This document shows, piece after piece, positions 17,301 to 24,642 of a stretch of DNA of 38,679 nucleotides. A program made the translations under genes and the position numbers. This DNA is from Shewanella hanedai (GTDB lineage: Bacteria > Pseudomonadota > Gammaproteobacteria > Enterobacterales > Shewanellaceae). The notes beneath the pieces were generated by a model. It made no database searches. It was given only the letters and a program-made list of their open reading frames with translations, and was not told the DNA's origin. The first letter of the stretch is position 1. Each line of letters opens with the position of its first letter. Where the stretch lies: assembly GCF_007197645.1 (NCBI RefSeq), contig NZ_VKGK01000047.1, positions 1-38,679 of the forward strand, in the 5' to 3' direction.

Positions 17301-17371
17301 GCGTTTGTGTTGCTAGTGTATGCCAAGGTGAATGCAGTAATTATTATTATCGGTTTTATATTGTTATGCAT
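14306..17371 (-). pseudogene. Large exported amidohydrolase split by an in-frame TAG stop
   Basis: The reading frame encodes about 1021 residues of an exported two-part amidohydrolase but contains one TAG (bases 16348-16346, codon 342). Both halves are in the same frame, so this is a single nonsense codon, not a frameshift. Translation across it reads WERAPGNLKSV-stop-DAKIPFALTQHG, which continues the amidohydrolase barrel smoothly. The N-terminus has a signal peptide (IIIITAFTLAYTSNTNA). The first half is a degenerate amidohydrolase-like domain. The second half is catalytic-looking, with HSH at codons 630 and 632, VHIHSY, FTHILEGY and INSDD. Restarting after the stop (TTG at 16258) would give a piece without an export signal. 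A sequencing error or amber suppression is possible. Confidence 0.85.
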
Positions 17372-17484
17372 TTGAAGGGTGAAATAAGGTTACTAAGACA
17401 TAGGTAGAGATTATCTTAATCTTTATGTGAACACCAAATAATAAATGTTTCATTTGCGCTTGAATTTTATAACGTTCAGTTACA

Positions 17485-17512
17485 AAAAAACCGGCCTTAG
17501 CCGGTTTTTTAT
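17485..17512. terminator. Rho-independent terminator after hns
   Basis: Arms CCGGC (17491-17495) and GCCGG (17500-17504) are extended by A6/T6 tracts on either side, so it can work on both strands. It lies 20 bases past the end of hns on the minus strand. Confidence 0.88.
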
Positions 17513-17531
17513 TTAACTTGATAATAAAAGC

Positions 17532-17927
17532 TTAGATTAGGAAGGCATCCATGTTACGGCCTTTATCAAGTTCATTTTTAAATACTGTAGGCATACGCCC
17601 TTGACCAGTCCAAGTTACTGTCTCGCCATTGACATCGACAATAGTATATTTAGCTGGACGTGGTGCACGCTTTTTAGGAGCTGCTTTCACTGCTGTAGAA
17701 CCTAGGTCATCAATTGACAGTCCAACAGCTTCCATTTGTTTGCGGATCTCATCAATCTTAGCATTGCGCTCTGCCATTGCTGCTGTTTCTGCTTCAGCTT
17801 GAGATGCTCTTTCTGTGATGATTTTTTCTAGTTTAGTAGCTAATTCATTTAACTCTTCAACAGATAGTTCTTTTACAGCAGCCTTAAAACGTCGGCCGTG
17901 AGTTAGTATTTCAAGAAAATCGCTCAT
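17532..17927 (-). CDS. hns: H-NS family nucleoid protein
   Basis: This 131-residue H-NS-type protein silences AT-rich DNA by binding and bridging. The N-terminal oligomerisation coiled coil covers about residues 1-75 (LSVEELNELATKLEKIITER, then MAERNAKIDEIRKQME). A basic linker (KAAPKKRAPRPAKY) leads to the DNA-binding domain with the AT-hook-like core TWTGQGRMP (usual form TWTGQGRTP or similar). The open frame extends 67 codons further upstream, but that part is AT-rich and unlike H-NS, so I start at the ATG at 17927. The gene is divergent from etfBA and ends in a strong terminator. Confidence 0.93.
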   Translation of the reverse strand: MSDFLEILTHGRRFKAAVKELSVEELNELATKLEKIITERASQAEAETAAMAERNAKIDEIRKQMEAVGLSIDDLGSTAVKAAPKKRAPRPAKYTIVDVNGETVTWTGQGRMPTVFKNELDKGRNMDAFLI

Positions 17928-18119
17928 AATAATATTGGTCCAATTAATAGAAGTGAAGTAAAAATATATTTGATAGCTAATAATAGGAATTAATACCGCT
18001 AGGATCAAATAAAATTTGATATTAATTAGTATATATACAGATATAAGCCATAAAACTGTATTTTTTATTATTAAGATGAAAAAAATGTAACATATTTCGT
18101 CACGTAATCTAAAGAAAAA

Positions 18120-18133
18120 CAAACGCACGTTTG
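18120..18133. promoter_or_regulatory. Candidate PsrA operator upstream of etfBA
   Basis: CAAACGCACGTTTG is a palindrome with arms CAAACG and CGTTTG around CA. It fits the form I remember for PsrA, the TetR-family fatty-acid degradation regulator: (G/C)AAAC-N2-4-GTTTG. It lies 107 bases before the etfB start and 8 bases upstream of the LiuR-like site. The match is by memory of the motif. Confidence 0.6.
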
Positions 18134-18141
18134 AAGTGTTA

Positions 18142-18157
18142 TTGACGTTAACGTCAA
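18142..18157. promoter_or_regulatory. Candidate LiuR operator upstream of etfBA
   Basis: TTGACGTTAACGTCAA is a perfect 16-base palindrome. It differs from the liuR-upstream palindrome TTTACGTTAACGTAAA (33447-33462) only at one symmetric position. The shared core ACGTTAACGT strongly suggests the same MerR-type regulator, LiuR, acts at both places. It is 84 bases before the etfB start. Confidence 0.8.
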
Positions 18158-18240
18158 CAGCACGTAAAGTAAACCTACTTAGTTATAGGTGATAACCTAT
18201 ATTCAACTCCGCTAAAATATGACGTAAGTAAGGAATCCCT

Positions 18241-18990
18241 ATGAAAGTATTGGTGCCTGTTAAGCGTGTCGTTGATGCAAATGTAAAGGTCAGAGTGAAG
18301 GCTGACAATACTGGTGTCGACGTTGCAAACTTGAAGATGGCGATTAACCCTTTTTGTGAGATCGCTGTTGAAGAAGCGGTTCGTTTGAAGGAGGCCGGAA
18401 TCGCTTCTGAAGTGGTTGTGGTTACTATAGGGCCTAAAGCCTCTCAGGAGCAGCTTCGTACAGCAATGGCACTTGGCGCAGACCGAGGCATTCATATTGA
18501 AACCGATGAGGAGCTTGTGCCTCTCTCGATTGCTAAGTTACTTCATAGCGTGCAGGAAAAAGAGCAAGCACAACTTATTTTACTTGGTAAGCAGTCGATT
18601 GACGGTGACAACAATCAAACCGGTCAAATGCTAGCTGCATTAGCTAAGATGCCTCAGGCAACGTTTGCATCAGAAGTGAAAATCGAAGGGGATGCCTTAA
18701 CGGTAACTCGCGAAATTGATGGCGGGCTACAGAGTGTCAGTATGTCACTGCCTGCAGTTGTCACTGTTGATTTACGTCTGAACGAGCCTCGTTACGCTAA
18801 ACTCCCAAACATCATGAAAGCCAAGCGTAAGCCGTTAGAGACATTCTCTATCGACGATTTAGGCGTTAGCTTGAAATCACATCAAAACATTGTGAAAGTC
18901 TCTCCTCCATCTCAGCGTAAAGCGGGTGTGATGGTGGCGTCAGTGGCTGAGCTGGTTGAAAAGTTGAAAAATGAAGCGAAGGTGATCTAA
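18241..18990 (+). CDS. etfB: Electron transfer flavoprotein, beta subunit
   Basis: This 249-residue ETF beta subunit, with EtfA, accepts electrons from acyl-CoA dehydrogenases and passes them to ETF:quinone oxidoreductase. It starts MKVLVPVKRVVDANVKVRVK and continues with INPFCEIAVEEAVRLKE. The AMP-binding region LLGKQSIDGDNNQTGQMLA (about residues 116-134) and the signature EIDGGLQSVSMSLPAVVTVD are present. Its length equals that of E. coli-type and human EtfB. AAGGA precedes the ATG. The stop overlaps the etfA start (TAATG), so the two are coupled. Two operators upstream suggest control by LiuR and PsrA. Confidence 0.96.
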   Translation: MKVLVPVKRVVDANVKVRVKADNTGVDVANLKMAINPFCEIAVEEAVRLKEAGIASEVVVVTIGPKASQEQLRTAMALGADRGIHIETDEELVPLSIAKLLHSVQEKEQAQLILLGKQSIDGDNNQTGQMLAALAKMPQATFASEVKIEGDALTVTREIDGGLQSVSMSLPAVVTVDLRLNEPRYAKLPNIMKAKRKPLETFSIDDLGVSLKSHQNIVKVSPPSQRKAGVMVASVAELVEKLKNEAKVI

Positions 18991-19913
18991 TGGCGATTTT
19001 AGTATTAGCAGAACATGATAATGCCAGTTTAAAACTGGATACAGCCAAAGTTGTTGCCTGTGCACAGGCAATTGGCGGTGATGTCGATGTCTTAGTGGCA
19101 GGCCATGATTGTGTAGCTGTAGTTGAAGCAGCGCAAAAGCTTACAGGTGTTAGACAAGTGCTGGTTGCAGATAATGCTGCCTACGTTAATCATTTACCTG
19201 ACAATTTATCTGAACTTATTCTCGATGTTGCTTCTGACTATGAGCACATTCTTGCGGCGGCTTCTAGCCAAGGTAAAGACACATTACCAAGAGTATCGGC
19301 GCTATTAGATGTAGCACAACTTTCTGAAGTAATTGAAGTGGTGAGTGCAGATACTTTCATTCGTCCAATCTATGCGGGCAATGCCTTAGCGACAGTGCAG
19401 AGCTTGGATGATAAGAAAGTCATGACGGTTCGTACCAGTGCATTTGATGCCGTGGGTAACGATGGTGCTGCAGCGGCAGTTGCAATTGAGAAAGTTGCGG
19501 ATTCGTTGTCACAGTTTATCTCTCAAAGTCTGACTAAATCTGCGCGTCCTGAACTTGGCGCAGCCTCTATTGTCGTGTCTGGTGGTCGTGGACTCGGCAG
19601 TGGTGAAAACTTTGCCATTCTTGAGCAGCTTGCCGATAAGCTCGGCGGCGCATTAGGGGCTTCTCGTGCGGCAGTTGACGCTGGATTTGTGCCTAACGAT
19701 CTGCAGGTGGGTCAAACCGGTAAGATTGTTGCTCCAGACTTGTACATTGCTGTCGGTATCTCAGGTGCGATTCAGCACTTGGCAGGGATGAAGGATTCTA
19801 AGGTTATCGTTGCGATTAACAAAGATCCTGAAGCGCCTATTTTCCAGGTTGCTGATTATGGGTTGGAAGCTGATCTGTTTGAGGCAGTGCCTCAGCTGAC
19901 TGAGTCAGTATAA
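18990..19913 (+). CDS. etfA: Electron transfer flavoprotein, alpha subunit
   Basis: This 307-residue ETF alpha subunit binds the FAD of the complex. The N-terminal domain starts MAILVLAEHDNASLKLDTAK. The C-terminal FAD domain shows SGGRGLGSGENFAILEQLAD, GALGASRAAVDAGFV, VGQTGKIVAPDLYIAVGISG, AIQHLAGMKDSKVIVAINKD and the end PIFQVADYGLEADLFEAVP. All are normal for the family and the length is typical. Its ATG overlaps the etfB stop. A long terminator follows. The electron-transferring dehydrogenase gene is not in this window. Confidence 0.96.
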   Translation: MAILVLAEHDNASLKLDTAKVVACAQAIGGDVDVLVAGHDCVAVVEAAQKLTGVRQVLVADNAAYVNHLPDNLSELILDVASDYEHILAAASSQGKDTLPRVSALLDVAQLSEVIEVVSADTFIRPIYAGNALATVQSLDDKKVMTVRTSAFDAVGNDGAAAAVAIEKVADSLSQFISQSLTKSARPELGAASIVVSGGRGLGSGENFAILEQLADKLGGALGASRAAVDAGFVPNDLQVGQTGKIVAPDLYIAVGISGAIQHLAGMKDSKVIVAINKDPEAPIFQVADYGLEADLFEAVPQLTESV

Positions 19914-19995
19914 ATAATACTCAATTGTATATTTGGTGTGAACCTAACGTAGCGGTAGTTTTAATTTTAACTAAATGAACGTGATATTGGTCACA

Positions 19996-20040
19996 ATAAG
20001 CGGCTTTGGGGTAGAATCCCCAAAGCCGCTTATGTTTTTA
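19996..20040 (+). terminator. Long rho-independent terminator after etfBA
   Basis: A perfect 16-base stem has arms ATAAGCGGCTTTGGGG (19996-20011) and CCCCAAAGCCGCTTAT (20018-20033). The loop has six bases and a T5 tract follows. The stem is unusually long. It separates etfBA from the lysine riboswitch. Confidence 0.9.
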
Positions 20041-20070
20041 TAGCCTTCACGTTTTTTGAAGCCATTTCAA

Positions 20071-20232
20071 ATTACGTCCTGAGAAGTAGAGGTGCATTAA
20101 ATATCAGTAGTGATAGCCAGGGTGATTCCGCTTATCTATCATGAAAGGATTTGATGCCGAAGTAGTAAATGCACATCACGGCTTACTGCTGGGGCTGCCA
20201 TCGAATAGGTGCAGCACTGCCATAGTATTTCT
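20071..20232 (+). ncRNA. Lysine riboswitch (L box)
   Basis: The spacer before the NhaC-family gene carries the conserved blocks of a lysine riboswitch in order. They are GTAGAGGTGC (20086-20095), CAGTAGT (20105-20111), GGATTTGATGCCGAAGTA (20147-20164), CTGCTGGGGCTGCC (20186-20199) and GGTGCAGCACTGCCATAGTA (20208-20227). Their spacing fits the five-helix core around a lysine pocket. The exact P1 ends are approximate. It should repress the downstream transporter when lysine is abundant. An open frame overlapping it (20141-20338) is not coding. Confidence 0.9.
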
Positions 20233-20283
20233 TATCTTGACGATAAGAAGATTTATACCTTTTAACATATGGTATTACTATGG
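20220..20283 (+). promoter_or_regulatory. Possible expression platform of the lysine riboswitch
   Basis: CCATAGTA at the 3' edge of the aptamer (20220-20227) is exactly complementary to TACTATGG (20276-20283). Pairing them would compete with closing the aptamer. Small hairpins lie between (CTTATC/GATAAG at 20231-20247 and ATACC/GGTAT at 20255-20275). No T-tract terminator follows, so the switch may act on translation or through another step. Confidence 0.45.
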
Positions 20284-20395
20284 AGCGCTACTGATAGGAC
20301 AGGTGTATCCGATGTGTATTGATAAAATACATCTCTAGCTATTCCCACCAGTTCAGTCGGCCTCCATTCGTACTTAAACGAAGATTAAAAAATAA

Positions 20396-21964
20396 ATGAT
20401 AACTTTAAGTTACGCCGATTCGGCTCTATCTTTGCTACCTCCTGTGGTTGCAATTATTCTGGCAATAGTGACGCGCCGTGTGCTGCTCTCTTTGGGAGTG
20501 GGCATTGTGATTGGTGCTGTGTTGATTTCAGATTTTTCTGCCGTCAATTCAGGCCAGTACTTAACTCAGCAAGTGACAGGGCTTTTTTGGGCCGATGGCG
20601 CACTCAATAGCTGGAACCTCTATTTGTTAGGTTTCCTTGTTGTATTGGGCATGATCACCGCGCTTATTACGGTCAGTGGTGCCGCTAAAGCATTTGCCGA
20701 CTGGGCAAGAACCAAGATACGCAATAAACGTGATGCCAAGCTACTGACCATGTTCTTAGGTTGCGTTGTCTTTATTGATGATTACTTTAACAGTTTGGTT
20801 GTCGGCAGTGTCGCGAGACCTTTGACTGACAGATATTACATCTCCCGCTGTAAACTTGCCTATCTGCTTGATTCAACCGCAGCGCCCATTTGTGTTATCT
20901 CTCCTGTTTCGAGTTGGGGCGCATATATTATCGCCTTAATCGGTGGCATCTTAACGGCTCATGGCTTTGCTGATTCTGGTCATTTGAGTGTGTTTATTCA
21001 GATGATCCCGATGAACTTCTATGCAATTTTTGCTCTGCTATTGCTGCTTTGTGTCTCTTTTATGGGACTCGATATTGGCCCAATGCGCCAACAAGAGCTT
21101 AATGCGCAAAAAGGTCATCTATATGATGAGTCTAAAGGTTTACCACCTGGAGCTAACTCAGATCTGCCTGAAGCGGATAATGGTAAAATCTTAGGCTTGT
21201 TCCTACCGATTTCCGTACTTGTATGTGCCACCTTATATTTCATGGTCACGAGTGGCGGAGATGTGTTGGCCACTAAAGGACTCGAGTTTTCACTGATTGG
21301 TGCGTTTGAAAACACCGATGTGGCTTCTTCTCTTTTCTTCGGCGCCGCAATTGGTTTCGCTGCAACGTTAATTTTAGTGATTAGCCAAGGGTTAGATAAG
21401 TCATACATTCTCAAAGGGATCATCACTGGCGCACGCTCTATGCTGCCTGCTATCTATATCCTGTTGTTCGCTTGGACAATTGCAGGTGTGATAGGCCAGA
21501 TGGAAACAGGTAAGTACATGGCGAGTCTAGCGACAGGTAATATTCCGTTTGCTCTGCTTCCTGCTGTCTTGTTTGTCCTCGCTGGTTTCACGGCGTTCTC
21601 TACAGGCACAAGCTGGGGTACGTTTGGTATCATGTTACCTATTGCTGCCGATATGGCCATGGGGACTCACACGAATATGATGTTGCCTATGCTTGCATCA
21701 GTGCTTGCTGGCGCAGTATTTGGGGACCATTGTTCACCTATCTCTGATACGACAATCCTATCGTCAACTGGGGCTAACTGTCATCACATGGACCATGTCA
21801 CGACGCAGTTGCCTTATGCACTTATCGTTGCAGTGATTAGCTTGGTGGGTTATACGGTTTTAGGCTTTACTGAATCGATACTTGCAGGATTTATCACGTG
21901 TAGTGTGCTGTTCGTGATAGCGGTTATTGGACTAAAGATTAAGGTTAATCGCAGAGCGGTTTAA
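20396..21964 (+). CDS. NhaC-family transporter, probable lysine importer (LysW type)
   Basis: This 522-residue inner-membrane protein belongs to the NhaC Na+/H+ antiporter family. About twelve hydrophobic helices are visible. Conserved-looking segments include FLGCVVFIDDYFNSLVVGSV (about residues 119-138), LDSTAAPICVISPVSSWGAY, FSTGTSWGTFGIMLPIAADM and FGDHCSPISDTTILSSTGA. Many NhaC homologues are not antiporters. Those controlled by lysine riboswitches in Gammaproteobacteria have been proposed as lysine uptake systems (LysW). The riboswitch immediately upstream makes lysine transport the best reading here, and it is inferred from context. The ATG at 20396 has a weak ribosome site. A strong terminator follows the gene. 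Confidence 0.88.
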   Translation: MITLSYADSALSLLPPVVAIILAIVTRRVLLSLGVGIVIGAVLISDFSAVNSGQYLTQQVTGLFWADGALNSWNLYLLGFLVVLGMITALITVSGAAKAFADWARTKIRNKRDAKLLTMFLGCVVFIDDYFNSLVVGSVARPLTDRYYISRCKLAYLLDSTAAPICVISPVSSWGAYIIALIGGILTAHGFADSGHLSVFIQMIPMNFYAIFALLLLLCVSFMGLDIGPMRQQELNAQKGHLYDESKGLPPGANSDLPEADNGKILGLFLPISVLVCATLYFMVTSGGDVLATKGLEFSLIGAFENTDVASSLFFGAAIGFAATLILVISQGLDKSYILKGIITGARSMLPAIYILLFAWTIAGVIGQMETGKYMASLATGNIPFALLPAVLFVLAGFTAFSTGTSWGTFGIMLPIAADMAMGTHTNMMLPMLASVLAGAVFGDHCSPISDTTILSSTGANCHHMDHVTTQLPYALIVAVISLVGYTVLGFTESILAGFITCSVLFVIAVIGLKIKVNRRAV

Positions 21965-21972
21965 TTATTCTT

Positions 21973-22001
21973 AAAAAAGCCGCTCGATGAGCGGCTTTTT
22001 T
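21973..22001. terminator. Rho-independent terminator after the NhaC-family gene
   Basis: Arms AAAAAAGCCGCTC and GAGCGGCTTTTTT surround a three-base loop. It lies nine bases past the stop and is symmetric enough to act on both strands. Confidence 0.9.
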
Positions 22002-22096
22002 GTGTCTGAACTTAAGTAATACCAATCTATGATTAGTTATATTGATGCGGGGATGGTGGTAAACTAGCGGGAACTATTTAATTAAGGAATACGAGT

Positions 22097-22675
22097 TTGG
22101 CGCAACTTTATTTTTATTACTCAGCCATGAACGCGGGTAAATCGACCTCTTTATTACAGTCTTCTTATAACTATCGCGAACGCGGTATGAATACCTTAGT
22201 GATGACAGCATCCATCGATGACAGATATGGAGTGGGTAAAGTCGCATCAAGAATTGGTATTGAAACCGACGCGCAAGTATTTGGTAGTGGCGATAATCTG
22301 GCGACTATGATCGGTAATGTTCACCAAGAACAGCGCATGCACTGCATACTAATTGATGAAGCTCAGTTTCTAAGTAAAGAGCAGGTTAAGCAGCTCACGT
22401 ATGTGGTGGATGTTTTAGATATTCCAGTGCTGTGCTATGGCCTTAAAACCGACTTTCAGGGTGAGCTCTTTACAGGTAGTCAATATTTGTTGGCTTGGTC
22501 GGATAAACTCGTTGAGCTTAAAACCATCTGTCACTGTGGTCGAAAGGCCAATATGGTGGTGCGTCTAGATGGTAATGGCAAACCGATGCGAGAAGGTGAA
22601 CAGGTCGCGATTGGTGGCAATGAAAGCTACGAGTCAGTTTGCCGTAAGCACTTCCGCGAATTCTTGTGGGACTAA
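22097..22675 (+). CDS. tdk: Thymidine kinase
   Basis: This 192-residue type II thymidine kinase salvages thymidine to dTMP with ATP. It starts from TTG (MAQLYFYYSAMNAGKST), with AAGGAA upstream. The P-loop is SAMNAGKST (residues 9-17). LIDEAQFLSKEQV holds the catalytic Glu and Mg2+-binding Asp. CYGLKTDF, then the lasso region with CHCGRKANMVVR and a late CRKH, provides the zinc-binding cysteines. The length is normal. It is monocistronic and followed by a terminator hairpin. Confidence 0.96.
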   Translation: MAQLYFYYSAMNAGKSTSLLQSSYNYRERGMNTLVMTASIDDRYGVGKVASRIGIETDAQVFGSGDNLATMIGNVHQEQRMHCILIDEAQFLSKEQVKQLTYVVDVLDIPVLCYGLKTDFQGELFTGSQYLLAWSDKLVELKTICHCGRKANMVVRLDGNGKPMREGEQVAIGGNESYESVCRKHFREFLWD

Positions 22676-22735
22676 GTTGTGCGATTAAGGCGGCAGGGCT
22701 AGCCTAAAGCGTGGATATTAATGTCGAATAAAGAG

Positions 22736-22769
22736 AGCACTGAGGGCTAACGTACCTTGGTGCTTTTTT
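22736..22769 (+). terminator. Rho-independent terminator after tdk
   Basis: Arms AGCACTGAGG (22736-22745) and CCTTGGTGCT (22755-22764) pair with two wobble pairs and are followed by T5. It is correctly oriented for tdk. Confidence 0.75.
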
Positions 22770-22787
22770 ATATCACATCAAGCATGA

Positions 22788-23225
22788 CTAATTTAATTGA
22801 GACAGTAAATGTCTCACCTCATCACGTGTGTGATCAATCGCCTTCACCATGTTCATGGCACTTGTTTCAGAGCCACTGAGCGCTTGCCAGTTCTCTTGCC
22901 ACTGCATTTTCAGTGCATTAGCTGATGTAGAAACCTCTGGTTCAGCTATCATGCTTAAGTCGGCAATCAGATTGACCTTTATCCAGCCTTTTCTTGGGTT
23001 GCCTTCAATCGTATTTTGGTCGTAGTGTGCGGCATAGACAATGGCTTCAAGCTCAGAAAGTTGTAGCAGTAACTCGAAACTAGCCGAGCGCATATTGCTG
23101 TTGTATTCGGTGATCTCCATGCGCCAGACGTTATAACTAAAGCCTACCAAGGCGAAAACCATACTAAAGACAGCCGTTATTTGAAAAACGGTGATTGGCT
23201 GGTCTCCTCTAATACTAAATCTCAT
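22788..23225 (-). CDS. Small single-pass inner-membrane protein, function unknown
   Basis: This 145-residue protein has a short cytoplasmic start (MRFSIRGDQP), one membrane helix at about residues 11-33 (FQITAVFSMVFALVGFSYNV), and a hydrophilic helical domain of about 110 residues probably outside the membrane. The layout resembles a minimal sensor-like or cell-envelope protein, but there is no recognisable signalling domain. A ribosome site (AAAGGAGATACG) precedes the ATG, supporting this start. The gene is divergent from the TlpA-like gene. I cannot name the family. Confidence 0.7.
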   Translation of the reverse strand: MRFSIRGDQPITVFQITAVFSMVFALVGFSYNVWRMEITEYNSNMRSASFELLLQLSELEAIVYAAHYDQNTIEGNPRKGWIKVNLIADLSMIAEPEVSTSANALKMQWQENWQALSGSETSAMNMVKAIDHTRDEVRHLLSQLN

Positions 23226-23353
23226 CGTATCTCCTTTTGTTCATTTCTCTACTTTTGCTATTAATTATCTTAGACCGTAAAAATTGAATAATAAATTCAA
23301 GTTATTCGGTCTATTTTTAATATGAGGTAATTAAATATGAACGAGAGAAGAGA

Positions 23354-23839
23354 ATGATGAAACTGTTGAAAAGTGTGTTGCTGTTGATCCTATTAAATGG
23401 AACAAGCCAAGCGATGGAAATGTTAAACATGGCTCCCGACTTTAGCCTACCGGATCCTCAAGGGAAGGTGCACACTTTAGCTGAGTATAAAGGTAAGCCG
23501 CTCATTCTGCATTTTTGGGCAACCTGGTGTCCTTACTGTAAGAAACTTCAGCCGGGGCTAGACAGTATTGCTAAGGACTATAAAGATGCTGATCTGCAAG
23601 TGCTGGGTATTAGCTTTAATGAAGATGATGGAGCGATGCCTGGTGAGATGCTGAAAAAACGTGGTATACACTTTCCAACCTTAATTAATGGCGAGAGTGT
23701 AGCAAAAAGCTATGGGGTTCCGGGGACACCAACGACAGTATTTATTAACCGAGCTGGAGAGATTGTCTGGGTCACTAATATCTCAGATCCTAATGACCCC
23801 AGTTTAAATGCAGCGGCTGAATTTATTTTAAAAAATTAG
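23354..23839 (+). CDS. TlpA-like periplasmic thioredoxin-fold protein
   Basis: This 161-residue exported thiol-disulfide protein has a signal peptide (MMKLLKSVLLLILLNGTSQA). It is followed by an AhpC/TlpA-type domain: MAPDFSLPDPQGKVHTLAEY, LILHFWATWCPYCKK with the CxxC pair, LQVLGISFNED, and the cis-proline loop YGVPGTPTTVFINRAG. It may reduce or isomerise disulfides in the periplasm, as in cytochrome c maturation or a similar role; no partner gene is adjacent. The start has two ATG codons in tandem behind GAGAGAAGAG. Its stop codon overlaps the stop of the convergent prepilin gene by three bases. Confidence 0.88.
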   Translation: MMKLLKSVLLLILLNGTSQAMEMLNMAPDFSLPDPQGKVHTLAEYKGKPLILHFWATWCPYCKKLQPGLDSIAKDYKDADLQVLGISFNEDDGAMPGEMLKKRGIHFPTLINGESVAKSYGVPGTPTTVFINRAGEIVWVTNISDPNDPSLNAAAEFILKN

Positions 23840-24378
23840 CAGTTGTTGGTAAGGGCTGAATAGATATGATCTGATATCAAATCACTATTTTCAATATGGC
23901 ACTTGAAGGTGCCAGCCCTTATTTCTGATACTTTATTTTTGAACTTTATGGGAATAATAGAAAACTTGCTGATGGAATCAAACAGAAAATCATCGTCAGA
24001 TAAACCCATCGCGGTACGATAGTTGTCTTCGATAATCGGAAAGCCGCCATGCGCCAGTGGGTAGCCCTTAAGTACAAATAAGCGAGTGCCTGAAACATCG
24101 ACAAAGTAGTGACCAATATTGATATCCCAATTTGGATGTCCGTTGCAATCACTGCTGCAGTCGTCCTTATCAGCAATTCCAATCATTTGTGTCTTAGCGT
24201 GCACTATCTGGTTCATCGATGCTATAGAGCCAGCAACCTCTTGTAAACTGGATGCTTGAGCCTCACTGGACAGTGAGAGGAATTTGGACGTGGCAGTGAC
24301 GCTTAATATGCCCAAAATGATGATGACAATGACTAATTCAATTAAGGTAAAACCTTGCTGATTCTTATTTAATTTCAC
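23836..24378 (-). CDS. Type IV prepilin-like protein (MSHA-type pseudopilin)
   Basis: This 180-residue prepilin has a short basic leader, MKLNKNQQG, cleaved before FTLIELVIVIIILGILSVTA. It keeps the essential Glu at mature position 5 and the hydrophobic spine. The C-terminal globular domain has cysteines in CSSDC and near the end (FKC, NNC) that could form disulfides. The PNWDI...YFVDVSG region is like MSHA-type pilins. No assembly ATPase, prepilin peptidase or other pilin gene is nearby, so it must use a system encoded elsewhere. It converges on the TlpA-like gene with overlapping stop codons. Confidence 0.87.
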   Translation of the reverse strand: MKLNKNQQGFTLIELVIVIIILGILSVTATSKFLSLSSEAQASSLQEVAGSIASMNQIVHAKTQMIGIADKDDCSSDCNGHPNWDINIGHYFVDVSGTRLFVLKGYPLAHGGFPIIEDNYRTAMGLSDDDFLFDSISKFSIIPIKFKNKVSEIRAGTFKCHIENSDLISDHIYSALTNNC

Positions 24379-24572
24379 AATTCAACCATGTTAATTACAA
24401 ATGATGCGCGCACGGTACAGTTGGCATGAAGGCTAAACAAGCTAGCTTTGATAAAATGAGAGGTCTGAATAAATTTTGTTTGAGTTGTATCTGTTATGTT
24501 TTTGATGTGTGTCCTTGCTCAGTGTTTCATTGTTAATGGCTCGCGATTTTCTCTATGAAAATGTTATATTAA

Positions 24573-24606
24573 AAACGCCCATCAAGATGAGTCTTGTGGG
24601 CGTTTG
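24573..24606 (-). terminator. Terminator at the end of the liu/CoA-transferase cluster
   Basis: Arms AAACGCCCA (24573-24581) and TGGGCGTTT (24597-24605) are extended by inner arms CAAGA/TCTTG around a TGAG loop. The A-rich flank at 24568 gives a T-tract on the minus strand. It lies 37 bases beyond the last gene. Confidence 0.85.
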
Positions 24607-24642
24607 TTTATTTAGAAAAAATTAATGTAGATCGATTTGAGA

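Larger units (their letters stand above)
17928..18240. promoter_or_regulatory. Divergent hns/etfBA promoter region
   Basis: No gene is found in this 313-base spacer. It is very AT-rich between 17940 and 18110. The etfBA-proximal part contains two separate perfect palindromes described as their own entries. H-NS autoregulation through the AT-rich part is plausible but not visible as a motif. Confidence 0.5.

Noticed and set aside
17928..18128. 67-codon N-terminal extension of H-NS
   Set aside because: The added residues are hydrophobic and AT-codon driven, unlike any H-NS. The normal H-NS start MSDFLEIL is at 17927.
20141..20338. 65-codon plus-strand open frame before the NhaC-family gene
   Set aside because: It overlaps the conserved core of the lysine riboswitch, and its product shows no protein family features.
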